DNA of 64,000 bases. Origin: CAYFWF01 sp964346815. GTDB lineage: Bacteria; Acidobacteriota; Aminicenantia; Aminicenantales; Aminicenantaceae. The notes under the pieces are model-generated. The model searched no databases, was not told the origin of the DNA, and saw nothing but the letters and a program-made list of their open reading frames with translations. The first letter of the stretch is position 1. Each line of letters opens with the position of its first letter. The stretch covers positions 248,001-312,000 of the forward strand of contig CAYFWF010000003.1 in assembly GCA_964346815.1 (NCBI GenBank), written 5' to 3'. Both the position numbers and the translations under genes were made by a program. Below are positions 8,852 to 16,684 of this stretch, piece after piece.

Positions 8852-8880
8852 TTGCTATTCTATGCGATTTTTGCTAAATT
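8852..8880 (+). promoter_or_regulatory. Putative tRNA-Asn promoter
   Basis: TTGCTA (8852-8857) and TAAATT (8875-8880) have a 17-base spacer and would start transcription about 7 bases before the mature tRNA 5' end at 8894. Confidence 0.4.
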
Positions 8881-8893
8881 ATGTGAATCCTGC

Positions 8894-8969
8894 TCCTCGG
8901 TAGCTCAATCGGCAGAGCGGGTGGCTGTTAACCACTAGGTTGCAGGTTCGAGTCCTGCCCGAGGAGCCA
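8894..8969 (+). tRNA. tRNA-Asn (GTT)
   Basis: 76-base cloverleaf. The acceptor stem TCCTCGG pairs with CCGAGGA, the discriminator is G, and the CCA end is encoded (8967-8969). The anticodon loop CTGTTAA carries GTT at 8927-8929, closed by GTGG/CCAC. The T arm reads GCAGG-TTCGAGT-CCTGC. Confidence 0.96.
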
Positions 8970-9065
8970 TCTTTTCTTCTCGCGATATCTTCGTATTCTG
9001 CTCCTGCAAAGTCTTCCTAATCGTTGTTTTGTCGTGCCTGAAGACTTTCCCGCTCTTCATTTTGA

Positions 9066-9094
9066 TTGACTACGGGTCAGTTCCTTGATATTCT
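9066..9094 (+). promoter_or_regulatory. Putative promoter for small-gene cluster
   Basis: TTGACT (9066-9071), a 17-base spacer and TATTCT (9089-9094). It would serve the three small genes at 9224, 9437 and 9653. The remainder of 8970-9223 shows no other recognisable feature. Confidence 0.4.
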
Positions 9095-9223
9095 TTTTCC
9101 GGAGAAGGGAAAGGCAAAATAAAGAGAACTAGCCAAAATTTTGATTTTAAAAACACTTGATCTCGCCAGTCTTGGGAAAAATGCCGAAAAAAAGCACTTC
9201 AGCTTTGGGGGAAAGGAGGAAGA

Positions 9224-9409
9224 ATGAAAATCAGGAAACTGCTTTCTCATTTTGTTTTGTTTTTTGCCATCACATTCGCAGTCAGTGCCATCGTAAACTT
9301 TCTCTGGAATCTGATTTTTCATGGGATGGCTTCTGTGAGTTGGGAAACTTCATTCCGCTTGGGCATTATTCTCGGAATTGTCTTAGCGTGGATGCAGGAG
9401 AGAAAGTGA
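9224..9409 (+). CDS. Small two-helix membrane protein, unknown function
   Basis: 61 residues and not recognised. There is a hydrophobic segment at about residues 8-30 and a second at about 44-57, ending in a basic QERK tail, so a two-pass inner-membrane hairpin is likely. Coding status is supported by an excellent ribosome site (AAAGGAGG at 9213-9220) and a TTGACT/TATTCT promoter upstream. It is followed closely by two other small genes on the same strand. No function is proposed. Confidence 0.55.
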   Translation: MKIRKLLSHFVLFFAITFAVSAIVNFLWNLIFHGMASVSWETSFRLGIILGIVLAWMQERK

Positions 9410-9436
9410 GGATGTCTACAGTATGCCTTCAGGAAA

Positions 9437-9616
9437 ATGAAAAGTACACTCATAAAGCCAGAAACATGCGATGAATGTCCTTTTTTCGAGCATGCTAGGT
9501 CTCCTTATGGAACTCATTACAGATGCAGGTATTACAACAAAAGTTCGTACTCACCCGAAGGCGGTAAATTTTCTTACTGCAGAGTAGACTGTATAATTGT
9601 AACTGAGAAAGCCTGA
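9437..9616 (+). CDS. Small cysteine-rich protein (possible zinc-binding)
   Basis: A 59-residue open frame. Starting at ATG 9437 it contains five cysteines: C11 and C14 in TCDECPF, C30 in YRCRYY, and C48 and C52 in SYCRVDC. The CxxC plus C plus CxxxC arrangement with tyrosine-rich, charged flanks looks like a compact metal-binding domain rather than random translation. AGGAA at 9431-9435 is a weak, closely spaced ribosome site, so coupling to the upstream 61-residue gene is possible. No family is recognised. Confidence 0.5.
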   Translation: MKSTLIKPETCDECPFFEHARSPYGTHYRCRYYNKSSYSPEGGKFSYCRVDCIIVTEKA

Positions 9617-9652
9617 AAAATTCTGCGCATTTCATCACTTTAGGAGCAAAAA

Positions 9653-9838
9653 ATGCAAAACCCAGAAAGAATTCTAGATGTCATTCATATCGGGGAATTC
9701 CCTATTTATGAAGTCGTGGAAGTCGACGAAGGAGGGAACATCGAATTGAGATATGTTCAAAATCCAGAGGATTCTATCACTCTAGTCCGAAGCGTGATCC
9801 CTAGACTGATAAGTGTTCTCGAAAATATAAAGATTTAA
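9653..9838 (+). CDS. Small acidic protein, unknown function
   Basis: 61 residues, mostly beta-strand-like at the start (ILDVIHIGEFPIYEVVEVDEGGNIELRY), then a helical C-terminus. Not recognised. A good ribosome site (AGGAG at 9642-9646) precedes ATG 9653. It lies 36 bases after the Cys-rich gene on the same strand, so the three small genes may form one unit. The 126 bases after it hold nothing identifiable before the NamZ gene. Confidence 0.5.
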   Translation: MQNPERILDVIHIGEFPIYEVVEVDEGGNIELRYVQNPEDSITLVRSVIPRLISVLENIKI

Positions 9839-9964
9839 GCTCTTAGAAATTGTTCATCATTTTTTTCGGTTCGTTCATCCGTCCTGTGTCGCCTTTGACC
9901 TTTATGGAGTCGTCTGCAGAGAGTCCAACTGGTGATGGAGGGGATTTCGTAGGCGGGTAAGATC

Positions 9965-11206
9965 GTGGAATTAAGCCATAACCAGCAGACAGCAGTCACC
10001 CCGGGTTGTGAGAATTTTCTTGAGAATCATATTCACCTAGTGCACGGGAAGAAAGTCGGTCTGGTCACCAATCAAACCGGGGTAAACAGAAAAATGCAGA
10101 GTCTGATCGATCTGTTCTATAAAAATCCAGCCATCGATCTGGTGGCTCTTTACGGACCAGAGCATGGCGTCCGCGGCATCGGTCAGGCCGGAGAATACAT
10201 CCCTTTTTACAGGGATGAAATAACCAGCCTTCCTGTTTTTAGCCTGTACGGTCAATCCATGAAATCTGATCCAGGAAAACTCGGAGATATCGATGCCCAG
10301 ATGCGGAGTTTTGACATAACGGAATCGGGGAAACAGCTCGATCGTTCCATGCTCGAAGGCGTAGATGTGCTGGTGTTCGATGTCCAGAATGTCGGAACGA
10401 GGATATATACTTACGTGACTACGATGGCCTACTGTATGCAGGCGTGTGCCAAGTATGCCTTGAAATTTATTGTCTTGGATAGACCTAATCCCATAAACGG
10501 AAAAGACATGGAAGGACCCCTATTGGAATATCCCGAATTCAGCTCATTCGTGGGGATTTATCCAATCCCAGTCCGCCATGGTATGACAATCGGAGAGCTG
10601 GCCCTGCTATTCAATAAACGATTTCTCGCCAGAACTGCTGATCTGACGGTAATTCCTATGTTAGGTTGGAAAAGGGAGTTATGGTTTGATCAGATATCGC
10701 TTCCTTGGATTGCCCCTTCTCCGAACATGCCCACTCTGCAAACGGCAACCGTCTATCCAGGACAGGTTTTTCTGGAAGGAACCAATGTTTCGGAAGGAAG
10801 GGGGACCGAAAGACCTTTTGAGTTATTCGGAGCTCCCTGGATAGATGAAAATTCTCTTGAAAAAAATCTTTCCAAGCTTCACCTCCCCGGGGTGGAGTTC
10901 AGAGAGACGCGCTTCACACCTGCCTTCTCAAAATATAAAGGCGAGCTCTGCAGAGGCATCCAAATCGATGTTCGGGATAGAGAGGTGTTCAAACCGTTTG
11001 AGTCGGCCATTCATATCATCAAAACCATCCAGGACGCATATCCAGAAATGTTTCGTTTTCATGAAGATTATTTCGATAAGATCATGGGAACTGCAAGCGT
11101 ACGTCATGACATAGAAAAAGGCGAAAAAATCGAAAAAATAACGAAAGGATATCGGTCTCGGCTTGACCAATTCGCCGGAATGAGAGAAGCTTACCTGCTG
11201 TACTGA
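9965..11206 (+). CDS. namZ: NamZ-type exo-beta-N-acetylmuramidase (DUF1343)
   Basis: Probable peptidoglycan-recycling glycosidase removing N-acetylmuramic acid from glycan ends, 413 residues. Family blocks visible: GKKVGLVTNQTGV near residue 29, ALYGPEHGVRG near 61, DVQNVGTRIYTYVTTM near 140, the DRPNPI(N)G segment near 175, and PSPNMPT, VYPGQVFLEGTNVSEGRGTERPFELFGAPW near 255-300. Start is GTG 9965 with no strong ribosome site; an in-frame TAG lies at 9950, so little upstream choice exists. No signal peptide is present, unlike many family members, so a cytoplasmic location or a mis-set start should be considered. Confidence 0.85.
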   Translation: MELSHNQQTAVTPGCENFLENHIHLVHGKKVGLVTNQTGVNRKMQSLIDLFYKNPAIDLVALYGPEHGVRGIGQAGEYIPFYRDEITSLPVFSLYGQSMKSDPGKLGDIDAQMRSFDITESGKQLDRSMLEGVDVLVFDVQNVGTRIYTYVTTMAYCMQACAKYALKFIVLDRPNPINGKDMEGPLLEYPEFSSFVGIYPIPVRHGMTIGELALLFNKRFLARTADLTVIPMLGWKRELWFDQISLPWIAPSPNMPTLQTATVYPGQVFLEGTNVSEGRGTERPFELFGAPWIDENSLEKNLSKLHLPGVEFRETRFTPAFSKYKGELCRGIQIDVRDREVFKPFESAIHIIKTIQDAYPEMFRFHEDYFDKIMGTASVRHDIEKGEKIEKITKGYRSRLDQFAGMREAYLLY

Positions 11207-11246
11207 ACGCTCTGCTTCTTTTAAGGTGCAATCGAGGAAGTTGAAG

Positions 11247-11560
11247 CTATTTCATATCCCGGATTCGCACCTCGATATCTTTCCCGTCCTTAAGCAGCTT
11301 CACGAGTTCTTGGGGATCGGTATTCCCGTAATGGTATGGATAAAGAGTTTCAGGCTTAAATGCTTTGGCTGCGTCGGCCACCATATCTGGACTCATAGTG
11401 TAAGGGAGATTCATCGGCAGAAAGGCCACATCGATATTTTGCAGCGCCATCATCTCGGGAGTGTTTTCCGTATCTCCCGCGATATAGACCCTCTTGCCAC
11501 CGAAAGTCAACGCGTATCCGTTTCATGAAGCTTTCGCTCGAATATCCTGGCCTGCGGATC
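11247..11560 (-). pseudogene. Remnant of UlaG-like metallo-beta-lactamase-fold hydrolase
   Basis: The open frame at 11247-11510 encodes only the C-terminal part of an MBL-fold protein: TFGGKRVYIAGDTENTPEM with the metal-ligand Asp, NLPYTMSPDM, and YPYHYGN with the last His ligand. The N-terminal half with the HxHxDH motif is absent. Upstream in frame come NGYAL and then a stop at 11523-11525. A second frame just upstream reads ERKLHE, as expected before NGYAL, implying a small indel. The aldo/keto reductase stop lies at 11561, so the missing half has been deleted. Not expected to be functional. Confidence 0.7.
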
Positions 11561-12745
11561 TCAGACTGTCAAAATCTCGTGGGCCTGGATCACTTTCTCT
11601 TTGACTTTTAATCCGAAAGGACACGCACCGTCACAGTATCCGGTACACTGCGAACACCCCAGAGGTTTTACTTCATTTGCCAGTTCCGCATAATGCTGCA
11701 TCGCATCTTTTTCTCTTCCGTAGTCTTCAAAATACATCTTGAAACGCAGTATATCATTAATCGCCACGTTTTGGGGACAGGATGCCAGACATTCTCTGCA
11801 GCTTACGCGGCAGTATTGGCCAGAAACCTCGCGCTGATATCCAGATATCACAGCGACATCTTTTCTATTTAGTGGTTGTCCGGAAGCTGCCACATACTCT
11901 TCCACATGAGAATAGCTGCTCATAGTCGGGATACAGGTATCCACGTCAGGATTGCTCATGACCCATCGAATGGCGGCTTGTGGATAACTCATGCTCTGAC
12001 TGATCATGGATTTCAGGTTTCCCTGTTTTCCTCCAGCGAATATTTTCATAGCCACAGTGGCAATACCCATATGGCGGACCTTTTTGAGCAAAGGCTCGAT
12101 TTCTTTTCCTTCGAGGTGATTGTAAATCACGAGCACCAGTTGAACAAACTCATGGTCCAATGCCTGCTTCAAAGCCACCTTGGCGTTATGTGTGGAAAAG
12201 CCCGTAAAACGGATTTTTCCATCTTTTTTCAGCTGGTCATAACCTGCCAGGAGCTCCTGATTTTCAAGCAGCTTCAAATCGTCCACGCCATGGGTAAGAG
12301 CAAAATCGATATAGTCCGTCTGCATCCGTTTCAAACTGTCTTCCACCCGTTTGATAATGCTTTCCCTGGTGATCTTCCCCCTCGAAGAATAGCCATGCTT
12401 GGTAGTTATGATCAACTTGTCTCTGACATCTTTTAAGGCGTCGCCGATGAAAGTTTCACTTTTCTGACGCATATAACCTTCAGCGGTATCGAAATAGTTG
12501 ACTCCCAGATCATATGCATATCGGAGCACCACAGGTTCGAAAAAGGAAATCGCTCCGCAGCTCACATCCGAAACCTTTAATCCTGTTTTCCCCAGTGTGT
12601 TGTACTTTTTTATCTTGGGTGGTGAATCTTCTTCTGAGGATCGTTGTAGAGTTCCAGAGTTTCCTTTCGATTGCTTTCCCAGACCTAATCCCAGAATTCC
12701 AGTTGGAAGGGCTGAAAGAAAATGCCGCCTGCTGAGTTTAGCCAT
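11561..12745 (-). CDS. Tat-exported aldo/keto reductase with C-terminal 4Fe-4S domain
   Basis: 394-residue oxidoreductase. The N-terminus MAKLSRRHFLSALPTGILGLGLG is a twin-arginine signal (SRRHFL at residues 5-10). An aldo/keto reductase barrel follows with FDTAEGY (D86, Y91), TTKHGY (K116) and ALTHGVDD (His near 150) as the catalytic tetrad. The C-terminal region has CRVSCRECLASCP and CSQCTGYCDGACPFG, two ferredoxin-like Cys clusters. Export plus clusters suggests a periplasmic electron-accepting reductase; the substrate is unknown. It lies 10 bases after the LolA-like gene on the same strand, so the two are probably an operon. Confidence 0.88.
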   Translation of the reverse strand: MAKLSRRHFLSALPTGILGLGLGKQSKGNSGTLQRSSEEDSPPKIKKYNTLGKTGLKVSDVSCGAISFFEPVVLRYAYDLGVNYFDTAEGYMRQKSETFIGDALKDVRDKLIITTKHGYSSRGKITRESIIKRVEDSLKRMQTDYIDFALTHGVDDLKLLENQELLAGYDQLKKDGKIRFTGFSTHNAKVALKQALDHEFVQLVLVIYNHLEGKEIEPLLKKVRHMGIATVAMKIFAGGKQGNLKSMISQSMSYPQAAIRWVMSNPDVDTCIPTMSSYSHVEEYVAASGQPLNRKDVAVISGYQREVSGQYCRVSCRECLASCPQNVAINDILRFKMYFEDYGREKDAMQHYAELANEVKPLGCSQCTGYCDGACPFGLKVKEKVIQAHEILTV

Positions 12746-12755
12746 TGTGTCCTTC

Positions 12756-13814
12756 TTATTCTTTTTTCTTTATCTGGATCGGCATCAGGGGCTCAAGCTG
12801 ATCTGCGAGTTCTTGATATCCTGAGGCTAATATATAGATAACGAAATTTTCCTCACTGCGGCTGGGCAGCATCAGGATGGTATCCTGACCGTAAGCCGTT
12901 CGAGGAGGTTGAGAAGCATAAAAATCGAGTTCGAGCCGGGATTCATCGATCATCAGGATCAATTTGTCTTCTGATTTGAAACCAGCTCTTTGGATGCAAT
13001 CGTCTGTCCAATTGGTTGAAATCATGATCCTGTTTCCACGCATTATGCTGAAATCCACGATATTCCCCCTCAGAATTCCTCCGGAGAAATCTGTTTTTCC
13101 CACCTTCACCTGAGCGTCGGTGAAAAAATCTTTGTCCAATTCGAGATTCCATTTCACATCGGTAACCTGATGGGCCGTTCCTCTTGTTCCGACTCGAGAG
13201 CTGAACCAGGAAGAGGGAATTTTCAGGCCTTCGATCTCTTGATAGGGACCGATATCATGGTTGACTTCATATTTTCCTGACTCGGGGCTGTGTCCCCGGA
13301 AGACAATCCGTTCGATAAGGTAATTCCCTGAATCCACATAGAACTCCATCGCCAAATCGTTGGCCTTCGTGGATAGCATGTGGAGCATTTTTGGGCCGAA
13401 TCGTCTGGTCCCCTGGAATTCGAGATCTTCTGCGAAAGGCGATAGTGTGAAAAGGCCCCCATAGAGTTTGGCCAGATATTGATAGGTCGTCTCTTCGAAT
13501 GACCCGTATTCTGTTATCTTGTTAAAACAATTGCGTTTTGCACCTGCCTCGTTGATCAGAACGACTTCTGTTATCACGGGATCCTTACCTGAAGTCAATT
13601 TCATTCGTCCGGCTAAAGATACGTAATAGGTGGTCTGTTCATCTTTAAAAGAATAATTTCTTATCTGATCGATCTTTTCCTTTCCACCGATTGCCTGGAT
13701 ATTTTTATCCACGATCTCCTGCAGGGATGGTTCCTGCAGAGCGAAGCTGGAAAGAGCAATACATAGAGCGCTCACGGCTACTATGGGCAAGACGATAACT
13801 CGGTCATTCTTCAT
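12756..13814 (-). CDS. Exported protein, LolA-like fold suspected
   Basis: 352 residues. The signal peptide is at about residues 1-25 (MKNDRVIVLPIVAVSALCIALSSFA). The mature N-terminus LQEIVDKNIQAIGGKEKIDQIRNY resembles the opening helix and 'GG.e.l..i.t' pattern of outer-membrane lipoprotein-sorting-like (LolA/LolB-fold) proteins common in Acidobacteriota. The rest is beta-rich, with no enzyme motif seen. Function unknown; a periplasmic lipid or lipoprotein binding role is a guess from fold. Operon with the downstream Tat-exported reductase. Confidence 0.6.
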   Translation of the reverse strand: MKNDRVIVLPIVAVSALCIALSSFALQEPSLQEIVDKNIQAIGGKEKIDQIRNYSFKDEQTTYYVSLAGRMKLTSGKDPVITEVVLINEAGAKRNCFNKITEYGSFEETTYQYLAKLYGGLFTLSPFAEDLEFQGTRRFGPKMLHMLSTKANDLAMEFYVDSGNYLIERIVFRGHSPESGKYEVNHDIGPYQEIEGLKIPSSWFSSRVGTRGTAHQVTDVKWNLELDKDFFTDAQVKVGKTDFSGGILRGNIVDFSIMRGNRIMISTNWTDDCIQRAGFKSEDKLILMIDESRLELDFYASQPPRTAYGQDTILMLPSRSEENFVIYILASGYQELADQLEPLMPIQIKKKE

Positions 13815-13895
13815 TCCGTCCTCCTTGTGAAATCTTTGTTTCTATTCTAGAGAATCGTCTCTCTTTCTTCAAGAAGAATGAATACGAAATTTAGG

Positions 13896-13924
13896 TTGTG
13901 CACTTGAAGTGCAGGATGTATAAT
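13896..13924 (+). promoter_or_regulatory. phoB promoter with palindrome in its spacer
   Basis: TTGTGC (13896-13901), a 17-base spacer and TATAAT (13919-13924). Inside lies a perfect 7-1-7 inverted repeat, TGCACTT-G-AAGTGCA at 13899-13913, overlapping the -35 box and most of the spacer. This is a typical repressor-operator geometry. The transcript would start near 13931 and run into ATG 13984. Confidence 0.55.
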
Positions 13925-13983
13925 CCAATAGCCATAGAGAATTCAGATCATCACATGATCCATAAATCGCTCATCTCTCGAGG

Positions 13984-14670
13984 ATGACGTTGAAAGAACT
14001 CATAGCCATAATCGACGATGAACCTGATATCGTCGAGCTGGTCTCCCTCCATCTGAAAAAGACTAATTTCAGAACAGAAGAATTTTTAAATGCAGAAGAT
14101 TTTTTCGATTTTATAAGCAAAAGAGTACCTGACCTGATTATCCTCGACTTGATGCTTCCAGATGCCGATGGATTCGAAATCTGCAAATACTTGAAAGGAA
14201 AAGACGAGTTTGCTTCTGTGCCGATCATCATGCTCACAGCCAAAGGGGAGGAAACAGACAAGGTGCTGGGCCTCGAATTGGGAGCCGATGATTATGTCAC
14301 CAAGCCCTTTTCTCCCAAAGAATTGGTGGCCAGAGTCAAGGCCGTATTGAGAAGGCCCGAAAAAAAAGAATCGATGCAAAAGATAGTCATTGGAAAAATG
14401 CTGGATATTTTTCCTGACAAACACGAGGCCTACGTCGAAGGGAAAAAAGTCGATTTAACCTCCACAGAATTCAGGATCTTGACCTTATTATCCCAAAAAA
14501 AGGGCTGGGTCTACACTCGAGACCAGATTCTGGATTATCTCTGGGGCCAGGAAAAAGCAGTGCTGGACCGCACCATCGATGTTCATATCAAGCATTTGAG
14601 GGAAAAACTGGGGAAAGCTGCCCGATTCATCAAGAACATCAGAGGAGTAGGTTACAAACTGGAAGAATGA
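13984..14670 (+). CDS. phoB: PhoB/PhoP-type response regulator
   Basis: OmpR-family transcriptional regulator, 228 residues. The receiver domain at 5-120 has the acidic pair in IIDDEPD, the phosphorylation site in LIILDLMLPD, Thr in MLTAKG and Lys in DDYVTKPFSP. The winged-helix DNA-binding domain at 135-228 shows LTSTEFRILTLLSQKKGWVYTRDQIL and DVHIKHLREKLG, ending RGVGYKLEE. It overlaps phoR by 4 bases (ATGA) and is followed by a porin, pstSCAB and phoU, so phosphate sensing is the natural role. Direct repeats suited to PhoP/PhoB lie at 16535-16573. Confidence 0.9.
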   Translation: MTLKELIAIIDDEPDIVELVSLHLKKTNFRTEEFLNAEDFFDFISKRVPDLIILDLMLPDADGFEICKYLKGKDEFASVPIIMLTAKGEETDKVLGLELGADDYVTKPFSPKELVARVKAVLRRPEKKESMQKIVIGKMLDIFPDKHEAYVEGKKVDLTSTEFRILTLLSQKKGWVYTRDQILDYLWGQEKAVLDRTIDVHIKHLREKLGKAARFIKNIRGVGYKLEE

Positions 14671-16391
14671 AAGGCTCAATCTTTCAAAAGGTTTTTGGTA
14701 GCTATTTTTTACTCATAGTTGTCCTGACGATCGTTATCCTCCTTGTATCATACAGCGCCATCCGGAATTTTTATCTGGATACCCTGGCTCAGGATTTGGA
14801 GAAACTGGGACAATCTTTAAAGCTTAAGACAGTGCCCTTCCTGGCTGACGGAAGGATCGATGCGCTCGATGCATTCGTGAAAGACTTTGGAAAACAAATC
14901 GATACAAGAATAACCATTGTCGATAAAGAGGGCGAGGTACTTGCAGATTCAGAGGAAGAGCCCGAAGTTATGGACGACCACAGATTCAGACCTGAGATCC
15001 TCAGAGCTTTTGGAGGGAATGTCGGCAGATCACACCGTTTAAGCAGAACGGTCCAGGAAAGAATGCTTTATGTCGGTTTACCTGTAGAAATGAAAGGTGA
15101 AATCACTCACGTGCTGCGCGTGAGTTTGTTCACCAGAGACATCAACCGACTGCTGTTCGGTTTGAGTGCGCGCATTCTTGTGATCATCCTGGTGATTTTT
15201 GCTTTGACCGTGCTCGCATCCTATTTCATTTCACGTTCAGTTTCCACTCCTTTAAAGGACTTGAGCGAGGCCTCCCATAGAATCGCTTCTGGAGATTTTG
15301 ACGCCAAAGTGTATTTCAAGAACAAGGACGAGTTTCGAGAGGTGGCCGAAAGTTTCAATTTCATGACCGAACAAATAAAATCATTGTTCGAAGAATTAAC
15401 ACTCAAACAAACACAGATGAACAGTGTTTTGGCCACTATACAGGAAGGGCTCCTGACCCTAGACAAGGAAAATCGAATCCTGCTGAGCAATAAGAGCTTC
15501 AAACAAATCGCCGGAGTCGAAGCGGTCGAAGGAAAGTTTTACTGGGAGGTCATCAGAGAGTCTGGCTTCGATGAATTCATAAAAAATGCCCGAAAAGAGC
15601 GAGAGAGTCTGGAAACAGAAATTTCTCTCAACAGCAAGATTTTCCTTTGCGGTGCGAGCTTTATTGGCGAAAGAGAAGAAATGTTGGTCACTTTTTCTGA
15701 CGTGACACATAAAAGAAATATCGAAAAAATCAAGAAGGATTTCGTCGCGAATGTATCCCATGAGCTGAGGACTCCTTTGACTGCAATCAAAGGCTTCGTG
15801 GAAACATTGGAGGAAGAGGTTGTCGCGAAAAATCGCAGCTACCTTGAAGTCATCAAAAGACATACCGACAGGTTGATCAACATCATACAGGATTTGCTCC
15901 TTTTGTCAGAAATGGAAGAAAAAAAACCAAAGCTCGAGAGAAAAAAGGTGAATGTAAAAGACCTGATCGAGAAGGTGCTCAAAATATTCCTGCCCAAAAT
16001 CAAAGAAAAAAAATTGGACCTGGAATTTTCCGTGAGGACAGAGTCTCCTGTAGTTACGGGAGATTCTTTTAAGCTCGAACAGCTCTTCATCAACCTCATA
16101 GACAATGCTGTCAACTATACGGAAAGAGGAGGGATCAGTATCCTCATGGACAAGACGAACGGAAACCTTCGCATAGAAACAAAAGACACAGGCATCGGGA
16201 TTCCAGATGAACACCTGGGAAGAATCTTCGAGAGGTTCTATGTTGTCGATAAGTCGAGATCTCGAATGCTGGGAGGCACGGGCCTAGGCCTTTCCATAGT
16301 CAAGCATATTGCGCTTCTCCATGGCGGAAGAGTGAGCGTTAAAAGTACACTAGGAGTGGGGACAACATTTTCCATATTTCTGCCCGTATGA
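14667..16391 (+). CDS. phoR: PhoR-type sensor histidine kinase
   Basis: 574-residue membrane kinase that phosphorylates PhoB. TM1 is at about residues 10-30. A periplasmic sensor of about 130 residues is followed by TM2 near 168-190 (ILVIILVIFALTVLASYFI), then HAMP, and a PAS domain around 250-350. The HisKA motif VSHELRTPLTAIKGFVE carries the phospho-acceptor His, and the HATPase domain has N (LIDNAVNY), G1 (DTGIGIP), F and G2 (GGTGLGLSIVKHI) boxes. The periplasmic domain is larger than in E. coli PhoR and resembles the Gram-positive PhoR layout, which fits the PhoP-like repeats downstream. Confidence 0.9.
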   Translation: MKGSIFQKVFGSYFLLIVVLTIVILLVSYSAIRNFYLDTLAQDLEKLGQSLKLKTVPFLADGRIDALDAFVKDFGKQIDTRITIVDKEGEVLADSEEEPEVMDDHRFRPEILRAFGGNVGRSHRLSRTVQERMLYVGLPVEMKGEITHVLRVSLFTRDINRLLFGLSARILVIILVIFALTVLASYFISRSVSTPLKDLSEASHRIASGDFDAKVYFKNKDEFREVAESFNFMTEQIKSLFEELTLKQTQMNSVLATIQEGLLTLDKENRILLSNKSFKQIAGVEAVEGKFYWEVIRESGFDEFIKNARKERESLETEISLNSKIFLCGASFIGEREEMLVTFSDVTHKRNIEKIKKDFVANVSHELRTPLTAIKGFVETLEEEVVAKNRSYLEVIKRHTDRLINIIQDLLLLSEMEEKKPKLERKKVNVKDLIEKVLKIFLPKIKEKKLDLEFSVRTESPVVTGDSFKLEQLFINLIDNAVNYTERGGISILMDKTNGNLRIETKDTGIGIPDEHLGRIFERFYVVDKSRSRMLGGTGLGLSIVKHIALLHGGRVSVKSTLGVGTTFSIFLPV

Positions 16392-16534
16392 TTTCAAGAT
16401 AAATCCACATTTATTTGATCCATCTCTATCTGATCGAGGTTCATGCACGTGTTTTTTCCTTCTGGATTTAGAAAAGCAAATAGTCGAGTTTTGCTGATTT
16501 TCTCTCGCTTTTGGACAGGCCCCGAAATTGAGAA

Positions 16535-16573
16535 TTAACCAAAAATTAACAAAGACTTTATTTGTTCTTAACA
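16535..16573 (+). promoter_or_regulatory. PhoP/PhoB-type direct repeats (Pho box) upstream of porin-pst operon
   Basis: Four hexamers lie on an exact 11-base period: TTAACC 16535, TTAACA 16546, TTTATT 16557 (degenerate) and TTAACA 16568. Bacillus PhoP boxes are TT(A/T/C)ACA repeats spaced by about 5 bases, the same geometry. They end about 110 bases before the porin start (16685), where an activator would sit at the -35 position. The surrounding gap 16392-16684 holds no gene; an AGAGGAGG at 16605-16612 is not followed by a convincing frame. Confidence 0.6.
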
Positions 16574-16684
16574 CTCCGAGGCGAAAATAAGGTCCAATTT
16601 TATTAGAGGAGGTGAATTGCAGAAAAAAAATCGCTGAAAGAAATGGTTCTAAAGAAAAATATTGAACGAATGGAGGAAAAACGA

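Noticed and set aside
13850..13877. Possible intrinsic terminator between the LolA-like gene and phoB (AGAGA...TCTCT)
   Set aside because: Stem too short and no T tract in either orientation. It lies at the start side of both genes.
16605..16637. Strong AGAGGAGG followed by a very short TTG-initiated frame ahead of the porin
   Set aside because: Only six codons; a leader peptide is possible but nothing else supports it, and the porin has its own ribosome site.
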